From Physella acuta (taxonomy: Eukaryota > Mollusca > Gastropoda > Physidae), in NCBI RefSeq assembly GCF_028476545.1, contig NW_026731816.1, positions 62,001 through 126,000 on the forward strand: a stretch of DNA of 64,000 bases, in the 5' to 3' direction. Shown in pieces: positions 31,799 to 48,300 of the stretch. The position numbers were made by a program, and so were the translations under genes. The notes beneath the pieces are model-generated. The model saw only the letters and a program-made list of their open reading frames with translations, had not been told where the DNA came from and ran no database searches. The first letter of the stretch is position 1. Each line of letters starts with the position of its first letter.

Positions 31799-33388
31799 GA
31801 CAGTATTTATTTTAGCCATCGTTCAAATATTACTTATAAATGTATACATTAAAGAAATAGTCAAGAAAAAAGTAATCTATGTTAATGTTTTGTTTAATGG
31901 ATTCATAGGCCTTAAGTTTATTTCAGAAATTACAACTTATTCTGTACCCGAAATTAAATAGATTTGTGTCCATAATGTTACTGTTGGCAATTTATTACTG
32001 TCAGTGTAACAAGAATATTAATGGGAACATCAAAAGTTACATAATTTTTTTTTTTTTGCAACAGCAGCTTAACTTGACATAAAAAAATTGGTTCATTAAC
32101 ATTATAATTATTACTATATGGAAGGTCATATGGGGGAATATTAATTAACTTGTCTGAAAGACTTAATGATCGCTAACTTTGGTGGTAATATGGCTCACAA
32201 ATAACATACAAGTTGGAATGGAAGGTGTGAGAATTATACAAACTTTCAATTAAGTGTTGAACAAGTACACATTTATATTGTCACTAGTTTATTTACCCAA
32301 ATAATTGTATAAAAATATATAACCCATCATAAGATCACATCAAAAGTATGTACATCCCAATAACAAATACACCAACTGCAAAATAGAACTGAACAATTTG
32401 CAGATTTTTTTTTGAAGTTATGAAATGCCAAATACTTGGAACTGCATCAAAACAAACTATTGCATATCCTATGAACAACTTTTACAAAACATCTGAATAA
32501 CCATAACAAAAAAAAAAAAAATTTGCTTCCATGTATCACAAATAATAAGCCCAATATTGGGTATACTTTTTTGAGCAAAGCACATTAATGTGGATTAGTC
32601 ACTATGAAAAAAATTACTGTAATGATTGCATGAAACAATGAAATTAATGGATACCAGAAAATATATGGTGTAGTTTGTAATACATATTATCAACACAAAA
32701 TAATATGGAAATATAAATTAAATGAGAAAATAATATAAAAATCCTTCAAACATAATATCTTCAAGCTAAGCATTTTTTAGACAAACTGCAGAATAGATAT
32801 TTAATCTATATTTATAAAAGGATTAACGTTTATTTTTTAAACAACAAAATCATAACTTTACTTAAAAATTAATAATCCTTATAAATATACATTTTTATAT
32901 CTACTAATTATATAATTTTAACAATGCAGACAGACAGTAACTATTAAAGGCGTTTAAAAAAATATAGCAAGCTTAAAACAAAAAAGGCAGTTTCTATTTT
33001 CAATGAATGTCTATAAACCCTTTACTGGCAGAGAAAAAGATGAGTTTTATAATACTTTTTTATGTAAGTCTTGGAGAAAACAGGAAAAAAAGTTGCAAAT
33101 TATACATGTGAATAAATTATCACATACTAAAGTTGGGTTTCTTTTTCTTCTAGGGTACATCAGCATTGCTTAAATTATTTCATAAGTGGCATTAGTACAA
33201 ACAGGTTTAGCAATAATCACATTTTATTTTTAATATACTATATACCCATCTTTAATTCCTATGCCAATAAGGGTTAACATTTTAGACTGATGTAGTGTAG
33301 CCAGTTATTGATAAAACAGCTATCATTGAAAGAATGAAACTGTAATTCAAGTTGGAATTAATCAACCACTGCAAACAGTCTGTAAAAT
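31799..33388. other. Facing 3' UTRs of ACAD8 and GFUS
   Basis: AT-rich interval between two convergent genes, with no coding signal. ATTAAA near 31951 could serve ACAD8. Several TTTATT words below 33389 could serve GFUS on the minus strand. Confidence 0.5.
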
Positions 33389-36072
<2,684 letters not shown>

Positions 36073-36083
36073 TTTTTTAAAAT

Positions 36084-39000
36084 CTGAAATTACAAAAACT
36101 TAATGTTAATTAAAGTTAACTTCCTAGAAATTGTAGTATTTTAAAACTTTTGAAACCAATGAGATGCTTAATTTTAAACTATTTGACATAAGTATGGTAA
36201 TATTGTTTATTACAGCAAGATAAAAGTTTTATTTCATTAATCATCTTAAAATTACGTTGCTAATTTGTGTGTGATAGCATATGTAAAAACATGACGTGGT
36301 CAGATGGTACTGGTTACCACTGCTAAGCCAAAAGCCTTGAGCTTGAATCCTAGGCTAAATCTATAGAACATCCATCCAGCTCTTATAGGTACTTGGCTCA
36401 TGTTAGGGAAAGATAGGTGGCTCGGCATAGTGCTGACCACACTATCACTATGTTATATGTATGCCAAAGTTTTTAAAAACAAATAAACTCTACTTCATCT
36501 CCCCCAAGTGTTTTGGGCATATACAGGAAAACAAGATGATGATGGATAAGAACACAACATAAGAGCTAAAAAGTTATGATAAAAGAATGCCTTGATATAC
36601 ACACAGTTTTATAATTGTTTAAAAAAACACAGATCTATAAAAATCACAATAACTTTCTCAATTTAACCATTGCTTAAATGTTAATGATAGAAAGCTAAGA
36701 AATGCTAAATCTATTTAAAAACATAGTATCAGTATTATTTGCCAACTGTAATCCCATTACAGTATAACAATTTATCTTATCTTTAGTCTTTAGTAAACAC
36801 TTAGGGGAAAATGTAACAATAAGGAATAATTTCACTAGGTAGATAAGAAACTTAGGCAAACTAAGTAAATTTAGGTCAACAGGATGGTTATACAAGTTAC
36901 AAATTACGATGCCAATGGAGTGAACAATAATAGGTTTTAACAAGGATTATAATTTTAACATAGAGCACATCAAAGAATTTCCATAGATCTCATGTCTTGG
37001 TTTATAACTTATTGGACGATTTTTTAAAAATTGAACACATGTTAAACTGCTCAACCGTGAAAGCTAGGAATAAAAGGCAGAATGTTGCAATGTTAATCTT
37101 ATGCAGCAGTTGGTGTATAATAAATGGGCTATCCAACCCACAAAGTTTAGGGCTAGGTTGGGGGGTAATGTTTGGGATAATGCATATATTATGCGTAACA
37201 TTTTTTTTACCCCTAGAACATAATATATAACATTACCCTAGACCACCCTTGTGGAAGAGCCCAAGCCATCCTGGTAACATGAAAGCTGGGGTGCAGTTTG
37301 CCAATAAATTCACATAGAACTCCTAACCCCTTGTGTAGGATGCCCAAATCTGCAGACCACAGGGAGAAAAGTAGCAGGGGAACTCAGGGCGCCCAAATGC
37401 ACATACCCCTTACATTTAAAAATGTAAACCAGAGAAATTTCCACAATCAAACAGGAGTTGTGCTCTCCCTTCGTTACACAAGTTAGTGCAGACATGGTAC
37501 ATGATTGTGACCAGAAAGATGTGCAACAAATAAACGCAATGGATAATAGCACAACCAGAAACGCAAATATCTGTTTGCGCCTTTTTCCCCGTTTTGCATT
37601 TTATTTTATCTGGGAACTATGCATGATATATGGGCAGCATCTGGCTGTTCTCAATATACTGCCAGGCCTTGATTTCAAAGGTGTAATTGTCCAACCATCT
37701 ATCAAACTATGGAGTCATTTATTTATTTGAGTGTGGCAACTAGTAGATTCTAGATTAGGGGTCATTCATAAATCATGTCCAATTTTTTAAAATGATCTTT
37801 ACCTCCTCCCCCTCCCAGTCATCACAAAAAGACAATTTATATTTGTTATGGCCTAGTATAATAATTAATATAGCATTTCTTGCTCTCAGACACTGCTGTT
37901 TAAAGTTAATTTCTGGCCTATATCGATATATTTAGCAATTGATTTAGGTTTATTATTCATTTATCTATAATATTTGACACAAACATATGACAATATACTT
38001 CTATTAAAGCCTTGACAATGAGGTAACGTTTTCGTACATTAATAGCCGCGGGTGATTTTACGAACCCAAAACGATAGATTACCAGAAAAAAAGATATTGA
38101 CAATGACATTATTGAAGAAAAACGTCCTTTTTTTTATTTCTGAGTAGATCTAGCCGTAAAGAATTATAGATCTACTTTATTTAAATATTAGAGTTAAACC
38201 AGTTATTTAGAGATTTAACTTGCTTTAACATTGAAAAAAAATGTTTCAAGCCCTTCCGTGTAACTGTAGTCTTTAGTTTAGAAATAGAGTCACTGTCGCA
38301 CCGGTTTGCCGGCTACAAGTGGAGTTGACATAGGCAGCATAATACTCTAGTGTATATTTAGTTTAGATGGCAAAATAAAACATGTATCAATTAATAAATG
38401 AAGTCCAATCAAAATCACAAAACCACTCACCAAAAATATGTTTTAATAACAAGGCCTAGGTAAAACTGTTTGTAGATCTATCTAATACGAACGTCAAAAA
38501 AGTTTTAAGATACGACCAGTCTTCTCTCATTGACAACCGCAAATAAGGGACGCTACTGACCTCGTTTCCACACTAGTACACCTTTGTGTCATTTTGACAC
38601 GTACACCGGTTTTCATAATCCTCTAAAAATAATTGAATCAAAAACAATGTAACGAATTTATATTGTTACATATCTTATAATTATGTATGTCAAAAAATAT
38701 CTTAGAATATTTCTGTTTTGCTGTAATAGTTTAGGGTAAAGTCATCTATACTTAATCTGACACCCCTAATAATCTAAAACTTAGACGCTTCCAAAGACCA
38801 AAATATATCTATGCCCTAGGCCTACATATAAAAAGAGAATCGCATATCAAATTATAATGTTTTAATATTAGGCCAGATACTTACGCTTAGTAACAATGAT
38901 ATATATTAATTAATGAGCCATATCATTTTTATATAAATTTTAAACTGAACACATTTAAAACAATTATTTATAATTCATTTGTTTCGTTTAAAATTAGGCT

Positions 39001-39135
39001 ATTTTTTATTAGATCTACTGCTACATCCGCTATAAACAGAGGAGATCCAGAGCTTTCGATTCTTAGAATTAAAAAAGAAAAAGGTTACAAAGTAGTCAGG
39101 TTGAGAGAAGAGATTTATCAAATCTGAACCTAAAA
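36084..39135. other. Shared upstream region of GFUS (minus) and CDC37 (plus)
   Basis: About 3 kb between two head-to-head genes, which must contain both promoters. It holds a SINE (36293), an old dispersed repeat (37868-37988, related to 12936-13060) and unassigned, less AT-rich sequence at 37040-37740 that may be a decayed element. No exon could be placed with confidence. Confidence 0.5.
36293..36540 (+). mobile_element. tRNA-derived SINE, family 2, copy b
   Basis: Head GGTCAGATGGTACTGG and B-box-like GAGCTTGAATCCT, then the body AGTGCTGACCACACTATCAC and AACAAATAAACTCTACTTCA, ending in GATGATGATGG. Lies upstream of the GFUS coding start. Confidence 0.75.
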
Positions 39136-42100
39136 ATGTCTACCATAAATTATAGCAAATGGGATCATATTGAGGTAATATGTGTTTATCATTATTATAT
39201 AATCTATATTAGATTCTAAATCATAAAATGTTGTTAGTTGTTAAATTTTTAAATGACAGTCAAATGAGAAGGCCTAAAATTTTATTTTAAATTCATTGGA
39301 CTGCTTGCTTGTCACTGTCAGTGAAGTAATATTTTTTCTTACAGCAAGTAAATAATAGAGATCTAAATCTACATAGATCTAGATCTAGATCTAGTAAATA
39401 GTAATCAATGCTACAATCAATTTAGTCTCGATCTAGACCTAGTAAAAATGATTTTTAAATATAGATCTAGTGATCTAGTAGAAAGCAGCAATAATTAATT
39501 TAATTACATTAGGCTATAACTAAGAAATACTTTAAAATAATTGGCAATGCGGGGAAGGGGGGGGGGCACTTTTTTATGTTGGAGTTGGGCTCAGAAAGTT
39601 AAAATTTCAACACATTAGGGAAAAACGCTAAAACAATTTTGCAGCAATGTGTGTCTGATGTGGGGGTAAAATGCTTGCTGCAAAATAGTGAGTAGTAAAT
39701 ATTAAAATAGTAAATATAATTGCTATCATATTAATATTGTAAACACAATATCTAACACACTTACTGGGCTAACAAAATTACAAAATACTCAACCCACCAG
39801 TACTTACTGGACTAATCAAATTATAGATTGAGATATACAACTGGCATCGCTTAATAGATATTCTTTATTACTACATCTTTCTTAAGTATACTTAAAGAAT
39901 AGGCAATTAGTTAATTTATTCTTAAATAAAGAGACCATATGCAATTGTTTGCTTAATCTTGAACATTTAGATCTCTGATGATGAAGATGATACCCATCCA
40001 AATATCGACACACCCAGTTTATTCAGATGGCGTCATCAAGCAAGAGTTGAAAGAATGGAGGAGCAAAAAAAGAAGAAAGAGAAGTTTGAGCAAGATAAAC
40101 AAAGGTAATTTTTTTTAATGGCTGCCCCAACAAAATTGTCACATCATGAAGGGCAGTGCATTAGAGTACTTTAGTGACTCTGCTAATTGTCAATTGACTG
40201 ACAGTGCAAATAGATCATTTTAAAAAAAATCATGTAAATTAGACATAAAACAAAATGTTCTCATTTACTTGTATAGTTGTGAAACATTAGGGCCTACTTT
40301 TTTTTAGAATGGGGAAACTCACTCTAAAAAGCATGTAATTTTTAACTGAAATAGATTACTCATTTTTAGTATTGCTGCTGTTTATTGTATTGATTCATTG
40401 TCTTGGCATATAATGTTTGTTTCTTTTTCTTCATTGATTAGTTATCAACAAAGAATAGCAGAGATGAAAAGGAAAGTAAAAGAGGCTGAGGAGGTTTGTA
40501 ATCTTGTATTTAATGTATAAATTAATCTAAATTAAGTTGTTCCTGTATACCACAGCAAATTATAATATGTAGTTAAAGCAAGTTGATTGCAAGATAGTCT
40601 TTTGTGGTTTGACAGTACATCCAGACACAAAGCATGTACATAATGCATATAGTATAGAAGGCTATTAAGTCTGTGTATTGTTGGGTGGCCTTTGCAGTTT
40701 TTTTTTTTTTTTTTTTTTTTTAGTATTTTCCCTTCAAAATACCTGAGTGTTTGTTGTACCTTAATAAAAATAGTTAAGGCTCAATGGGTTCTAAACTTAT
40801 TTGTTTTGTAGATAAATAAAAAAGTTAAAACTTTTATTGTCATCTCTGATAATCAAATATTTTTTGTTTTTTGGTAAAAACTTATTAATTTTTTTTCTTG
40901 CAGTCTGCATCAACTGAATTTCAAAAGCTCAAGATTGAACTTTCAGAACTAGAGAAACAAGAAGAAGAATATAGGAAGAAGGAAGAGGAACTCAAAAAAG
41001 AAGAAAAAGTAAAATCATTTATTTATGTTTCAAAATTATTCCATTTGTATTAGTTGTTGTATTTAAGGCTACTTTTTTATCAATACTAATTAGATTTTAG
41101 TTGTTTGTATTGATATTATTTAAGTCACTACTGAGCACTGTTTCTCCCCAGTTGACACCTTTGAATATTGACACCATTTGTAAAGAAGCAAAATCTAAAA
41201 CAGTAAGTTTGCATTGTTTACTCTAGTTGCCTGGTCATTACTGAGATACAAATAGAAACATTGTTTTAAGGAATTATTTATATTCTATTCAAGAAGTTCC
41301 TTTTAGTATGTTAATGCCCTGTTGTTGTTTTTTTTAAAGCTGATAAATAAAGCAGCACCACCACCGAAAGAACTTTCAGAAGAAGAAAAAATTAGCAAGC
41401 AGGTTAGTCGATATTCTAGTTACTATTTTTAACGTGTTGTAAGATTACTGATTTTTAAAAAGTCATTGAGCATGACTAATGTTCATCACTGAAGTACCTT
41501 TACTTACCTGGTAGTCATTTTGACAGTGGAGTAGGCCAGGTTCTATAATAGGTTTGTTAAGTGCCCTTCAGGACTTCAGAGTGGAAGCAAAATCAGGTTT
41601 TATATGTTACAAATGATGCCTTGTACTGCTTAATTACATTGAATAATTAATCTATTCTGTATTAAACTGGCAAAGGTCTAGTCTGCAAACTGTAATACCA
41701 CATGAATTCCCTTCGGTCTCCTATGTAACTTAGTTTAGTTAATGTTTTATTTTTCTATTATTATTTTTAACTGTCTGTCACTTTTTAATATATTTTTTAA
41801 AATTATAAACTTGTACCCACAGCAAGAATTTACTAAAAAATATAAGAGTGAAATCCGCAAGTATGGCATGCTTCAGAAGTGGGATGACAGCAAGCAGTAT
41901 CTAACAGAACACAACTACCTTGTGTGTGAGGAGACTGCCAACTATCTTGTTATCTGGTGTATTGATCTAGAGGTGGAAGAGGTTAGTTTACACAAGTATT
42001 TTACTTAAGTAAAGGCTTTTAACTCATGGTCAGAGGAGTTATACTTTTGGTTGAATATTGAATATAACTATTGTCTGTAAGCTTCTTAACCATGATAGTT

Positions 42101-43498
42101 TGAATTAGAAGTATTTTTTAATGCTTTTTCTTTATTTATGTTTTAATTTTTTTAGAAACATGATCTCATGAAACATGTCAGTCATCAATGCATTGTCATG
42201 CAATTTATTTTGGAACTGGCCAAAAGTCTAAAGACTGATCCTCGCAGTTGCGTCGGGGCTTTCTTCTCCAGGTAAGGTTACTTATTTTTGGTTTGGACAT
42301 TCCTTTTTATTTGTTGTGTTAATGTAATTTACTAGGCCTGTGAAAAGTCATGTCACCTCACATTAAGATTGATAAGTTGGTTCTTTATGCTGGAGCTTTT
42401 TCCTCTACAGCATTTCTTGATATGAATTATCATTCAATCTTTTAAATTAAAAACAAAATTTACATTGCTGTCATTTATTTATGCCAGCATCTGATAAAAC
42501 AGATCAGTTTTGAGTATTGGAATTTAAGTGAATCTTTTTTTTTTACTTCTGCATTATTTTTAAGTGTAAAGTTATTATTATAACTTGTTTATTTTGTTTT
42601 CAGAATTAAACTTGGAGAAAAACAGTACACTGATGCTTTTAATGATGAGCTTGAAGCTTTCAGATCAAGAATTCAGGAGAGGGCTAGAATAAGGATTGAA
42701 GAAGCCATGAAAGAATATGAAGAGGTGAATTATAACTTTATGAACCTATATTTTTAGGCAAAATAATATTTTCCACTTGGGGATTGTATATTTGTTTGCT
42801 TTGTATGTTTAGCCTCAAAAAATTTATCTTGTAAATTTATGGGATAGCTTGTTAAAGCAGTAGTCTCTCTATTAATACACCCAAGAGTCTTGCGTTGGGT
42901 TTACAGGCACGCAGCTGGGGTAGTGATGACCATACTATCCCTTCATAAGCCTTGGTCAAAGAAACAGTTGAACTCTATTTTTATCTCCCACGTGTCCCCT
43001 ACCCGTATGGGTAGGACTACTCATAAATTAGTAAATTGTTATAATTTAAAAAATTGTTTTATTATAAATACAGGAAGAGCGTAAAAAACGTTTAGGTCCT
43101 GGAGGCTTAGACCCTGAAGAAGTGATGCAATCACTTCCAGAAGTAAGTTAATTTTTAATTAATTCCCCATCATTTAAATTAAACAAAAGATTTAAATACC
43201 TTAGTTATTTTTTCTATATTATTTCTCTCAATTAACTAAAGTATTTTTTGAATTCGCTTCTGTTTAAGTAGTTGAATCACTTATTTAAACTTTCAAACAG
43301 AAACTGCGGGCTTGCTTTGAGGCTCAAGACATAGCATTGCTGCAAAAGACAGTGGCAGAAATGCCTCAAGAGGAAGCAGCATACCACATAAAGCGCTGCA
43401 TTGACTCAGGCCTATGGGTCCCTGGGGGAGATGACAAAGAAGAGGCTAGTGGAGTACAGGAATCCAAGGAAGAGGAAGTTTATGAAAAAGTTGATTGA
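39136..43498 (+). CDS. CDC37: Hsp90 co-chaperone Cdc37
   Basis: Cytosolic adaptor that loads protein kinase clients onto Hsp90. Exons: 39136-39174, 39971-40104, 40442-40493, 40904-41008, 41152-41202, 41340-41402, 41823-41981, 42156-42271, 42604-42724, 43074-43142, 43301-43498 (TGA). They total 1107 bases and 368 aa, close to the 378 aa of the human protein. The N-terminus contains the family hallmark [20 protein letters not shown]. Ser15 in SDDED corresponds to the CK2-phosphorylated Ser13 of human Cdc37, needed for kinase binding. A long charged coiled coil follows (about residues 45-125). The Hsp90-binding domain has [14 protein letters not shown] and [14 protein letters not shown], and the C-terminal domain has [15 protein letters not shown] and [10 protein letters not shown]. 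Introns hold a SINE (42842) and a long T run (about 40700-40722). Looks whole. Confidence 0.97.
42842..43020 (+). mobile_element. tRNA-derived SINE, family 2, fragment c (CDC37 intron)
   Basis: The 3' part of family 2: AGTGATGACCATACTATCCC followed by AAGAAACAGTTGAACTCTAT, within the intron before the exon at 43074. Confidence 0.6.
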
Positions 43499-43698
43499 TA
43501 GTCTCTTCTGAAAATTATGTTTTATTAATAATATGACAGAAATAATTGTACAATTCATATATTTCTAAACGTGTAATTTCTGGTTTAACTTGTTTTTTTA
43601 TCCATCAATATGAAGTAATTTGTTAACAAATAACTTATTTTATTATTGTTTTATAAAACTGTTCAACTGAATTTTTATTAAATTTTGTATTGCTGCTA

Positions 43699-43704
43699 AA
43701 TAAA
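43699..43704 (+). terminator. Likely CDC37 polyadenylation signal
   Basis: AATAAA about 200 bases after the CDC37 stop. Another AATAAA lies near 44310, so a longer 3' UTR is possible. Confidence 0.45.
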
Positions 43705-45307
43705 AAAGTCATATTGGTCATTGGTAATTAAAACTATAGCCATTGCTATTGAGCTATTTTACATTTATATTTTAATAAGCTACTGTTGTTTTTCAGTTCA
43801 GTATTTCAGTTGCATAATCATATATTGTTCTATCATTTCAACTACTAACACAGACTGTATGAATTACCACAGTGCACTACAAGTTAACAGGTTTAGTAGT
43901 GTTTTTAAAAAATAACAAACCTATTTAAAGATTTATATACATAAAATAAAACCTTAGTGGTTAGTGTTCACTTTCTGGTACCCGTTGTGAAGTGTACTTA
44001 AATACTTTTGAATATTTGGGTACCAAAGCTTTGTTGTCAACTGCAATTCTGTAACTGTTTTTATAATCATCTATTATCAAATTGCATAGTGTACAATTTT
44101 CAGGTGTAATTTCTCATCAATCTAACTTTTAATGAGTTTAATTTCATTTTGTAAATAATGGCACATTACATGTACTATTAAATTGACCAATAGTTTACAA
44201 TAACAAAAATTGTAAAAGACTAATTTAATTGTTCGTTATTTATTACATAATTTTAAACTAAGGCCTGTCTGCAAGTGCATGTTTATAAAGATCTTAGAAT
44301 AATAAAATGTATCTTCCCACTTCACATTTTAAAAGTGTTTATTGAGTTGTGACAATTAGCTAAACAACTCAAAAAACATTTGTTTTTGCAAACTAAAAAT
44401 GGATAGCCAAAGATATCAAATAATCCTATCAAAATTACACCAGCTTTGTCCACCTACTTTTTATACATTTATTTGTACAGATTTTCACAGGGACATCTTT
44501 GAAAAAAATACTGTATGATGTGAGATCTGGATGGGGTCGAAAGACTTGAAATACCACATTCACAAACGATCCAATTTAAAGTATCACAGGACGGCGTTGT
44601 TCATTTTCATCATTTAATTACATATAATAGACACGACGACGACATGACGAAGACTTCCACACCCTCACGTGAGAAGACCAAAACGAAGACTAACTTAAAC
44701 TATTTCCCATAACAACCAAAACCTCTTCTCGCACATCACATCCTTGCATCATCACATTCAACATATTTTATTAATACACATACCCTCATACCCATTCAAT
44801 ACACCAAAATACCATTCACATCAAATACTAAACACAATTTTGCAGCATATTTATCAAGGATTCACAATTGACTGCCACCACAGTTTAACAGCACTTTACA
44901 GACCTGTGTGCCAATCATCATATTAATTTGTGATACTGACTTGTGCACCTCAACTATGTTATTTACGTGTCGTACCGAATCTTGTTGAGTAAGAGATTTC
45001 AAAGATACCCAAATAATAATGTTTCTGCTGATGAATAGGTCTTGGATTACAATAATAAATGTATTTTGAAAAAGAAAGGTCTAGTTCCAGTGTCTTTAAA
45101 AAACTAAAAATTAATTCTACGTATTTTTATCAAAATAATAGTTTTAGGTGTAATTTTTTTTTAAATTTGAAAAATGCGCAGTGCTTTCACCTGGCCTGTC
45201 CGTAAGTAAAATCATTTTTATCCTAACAACAAAGGGTTAATAGACTTTTACAATATCTAAATTGTATTAAAGCATAAAAGGCACACATTTGATGAGATAG
45301 CTTTTCT
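43705..45307. other. Interval between convergent CDC37 and PWP1
   Basis: AT-rich to 44500. From 44520 to 44960 the base composition shifts to C/A-rich on the plus strand (CACATC-, CATACCC-type words), perhaps an old repeat. No gene seen. Confidence 0.4.
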
Positions 45308-45313
45308 TTTATT
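45308..45313 (-). terminator. Possible PWP1 polyadenylation signal overlapping the stop
   Basis: On the minus strand the end of the frame reads ATAGAATAAAAG, so AATAAA overlaps the TAA stop of PWP1. If used, the 3' UTR would be only about 15-25 bases. Confidence 0.4.
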
Positions 45314-48300
45314 CTATAACCGTTCCAATAGACACATTTTTCTTTTTCTTCTTTCTCTTCTTTTTTTTCTTCTTACCCTCACCATCATCTACAGAAGCTT
45401 CATGCAAATTCTTTTTTCCCCTGTCTCCAGCTAGCATCTCCTCTTCCTCAATAGCATCTTCATCATCTTCCATGTTAAGGTTTGCTAAAGCATCTGTAGC
45501 TGTTTCTTCTGGTAGATCTTCATAATCATCTGCACATTCAGCAGCAAGAGGGGCTGGCATTCGATCATAGAAGTGGCGTCTTACTGTTGGATGTAAGGAC
45601 AAAAGAGTTTTAATTTAAAATATATTGGGAAAAGTAAGATGCTTTAAAATTAAATTTTAAATCTAATTTTTGTCTGGTTAATGAAGAACTTAAAAGTATG
45701 TTCAAATACATTAGCTTGTTCATAGTTAGAAATTAAAAATACTGACTAGAAAGGTAATTTTATTTTTAATTTAGCCTGAAAACTACACAATTTTCATCAA
45801 ACAGGTAAATTTGTGTCTAGTTTCTAGTCAAGCATTAACACAGTGAGTGATTTAAGTTCTCTAAAATGTAGGACGAGCTGTGGTACTACTAAAAACCAAA
45901 TGAACATTTGTTTCTACCTGCAGCACTCTCCCTTATGTCCCATACTTTAAAATCCCTGTTTGCACCAACAGCATACACAAACGGATGATCAGGATTACAG
46001 GTGACACAGTGCAGTATGTCCTAAATAAATACACATATATGATCAGTATTATTTTTTTTGCAACAGCTTATTTTAAATTGTTAAGACAAGCAAAATAACA
46101 CCCATAAGTAGATGATAAGCATTACATGTGAAAAAGTGGAGTGTCCAAAATAATAATTCAGTATATCCATTAATTAAAGAAGCTCCTGTATCAATCCTAA
46201 GATTATTGTGGAAAGCTAAATAATCCGGTTCTATGCATACCTTTGAGTTTAAACATGGGGAGGAGAATGTGGATCGTAACATTAGTGAATTAGAAAAACC
46301 CAACCTACCATCTTTAAATTGCGGCTGAGCACGAGTGATGGTTTGCTGTTGAGAATATCCCAGACCTTCAAATGCTTGTCAGGTGAGGTTGTCACAAGAA
46401 GTCCAGGTATTTGTGAGCTTAAGCTTACACCTAAAACAGTAAACTACTTTTTAAAATGGGCAGAAATCAACTTCATCTGAAAAAAAATCCTTCCTACAGA
46501 AATATTTATTTAATGGAGCATACGATAGAACTGCTTTTATTTGATAGATTTAAAAAATGTGTTGATATACACAACTGACCTGTTACAGCTTCCCCATGAG
46601 CAGAAAGTGTAAATAATGGTTTGTCTTGCCTAACATCTACTTCATACAACATTCCTTTATCTGTGCTAGCCTAGAACAAACATTATAAAGTATATTATTA
46701 AATCAAGTTCAATTCATACGCCTCTAATAAAAGAAGATAAAATTTAGATTTGAATCAGCCACACAATAATACTACATAATCAACATGCTATTGTAGTGTA
46801 TAATCAACTTGCTGTTGTAGTATATTATTAGAACAAACATGCATTTTCTAAATGTTAAAGTGTTTACTTATATTATTGTGAAAAACAAGATTAAAAAAAA
46901 TTAAGCAAATATTATAAAAAAATTAATAACTATTTAAATTATTTTTAAAACGTCTATTTCAGTAAGAAAACTAGATATTTCACACATTAAAAAAAAATTA
47001 ATACAATTTAATAAGTTCTAATGAGTGTTGATGTGATGAGCGTCCAGATCTTAAATGCTGTCTGTAACAACATGAATTCTTTGTTGTTGTGGGTTAGCTT
47101 TCATACAGGAACACGAGCAACAGTGGCAACTTCAAATGACAACTTTATTTACACTATGTACAGATAAATCCGTGGTACATCCATATTTGAAGATCAACTG
47201 ATATAGGTACAAATAATAATCACGACTCCAAGTCATGGAGACATCTTACATTCACTGCCATCGTTCCAGTCCCAAGTCCTAGCACACAACACCCGTTCAC
47301 CTTTCGCTCCCTCTTTTATTCACCACTTTCTCTCCCCTTACGTACATGAGCGATCTCACCCAAAAACATGAAAAAACACATGACGATCGCTAGCCAGGTA
47401 CTCTTCATTCATGCAAAACACAATATAATAAAGATACATAATAATACAGTCTGTGACACGTCCCCCCTTCGAATAAAATTTTGTGTAACAAAATTTATAA
47501 ATACAATATTAGTAGGGCAGGATCATGTGCCAGACAACAAAATTTATAAATACAGTATTGGTAGGGCAGGATCATGTGCCAGACAACAAAAAATTGTGTA
47601 CAACTCAAAGTAGAGTAAAATATATTCATTTTAGACTAAGCACTTGTAGTCATAAATTTATAGTGCATACAAATACAACAGTATGTAGTGACTATATCAG
47701 TGATAATTAAAATATGTCAGTGTTTTGAACAAAAACTTTAAATGTACAAGCATTATATGTAATATTTAATGCATCAATATACATTCACATAGGAGAAAAA
47801 AAACATTTCAATTACCCAGTAACTGTAGTATAAACAAGACAAATGAGTGTAATAAATTACCAAACGAGTCTGGTACATGACCTTATTACCAAACATAATA
47901 CATAGTTGAAATTATCAAAGACTTAATTCAACTCATAATTTAAATAACTATATCCTATGTGGTAAAAAAAACTTCCTTATCATCAAGGTATGTTATTACC
48001 ACGCATGAGTAATATACTTTGTTGTCTCCCCTAGTCGACCCATTTCAGTCATATCTAGGTCACAACACAACATTCTTGCCTTTCACAGGTATCGACTGAT
48101 ACAATTCATCATTGAGACTTCCGTCTTATTGTTATGCGGAATAAATAATCTCTAACTTTTACTTTATACATTATTCCCTGTTAATTAATAGTATAGAATA
48201 GGTTTAACATAATACAGTTTACATTCTTTAGATATAGTACACAATTTCTGTTTACTCAAACACATTATTTGATATTTATATATTACAGTTACAGACTGTA

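Noticed and set aside
37040-37740. Possible gene or transposon between GFUS and CDC37
   Set aside because: Base composition differs from the surroundings, but I found neither termini nor protein similarity; left as unassigned.
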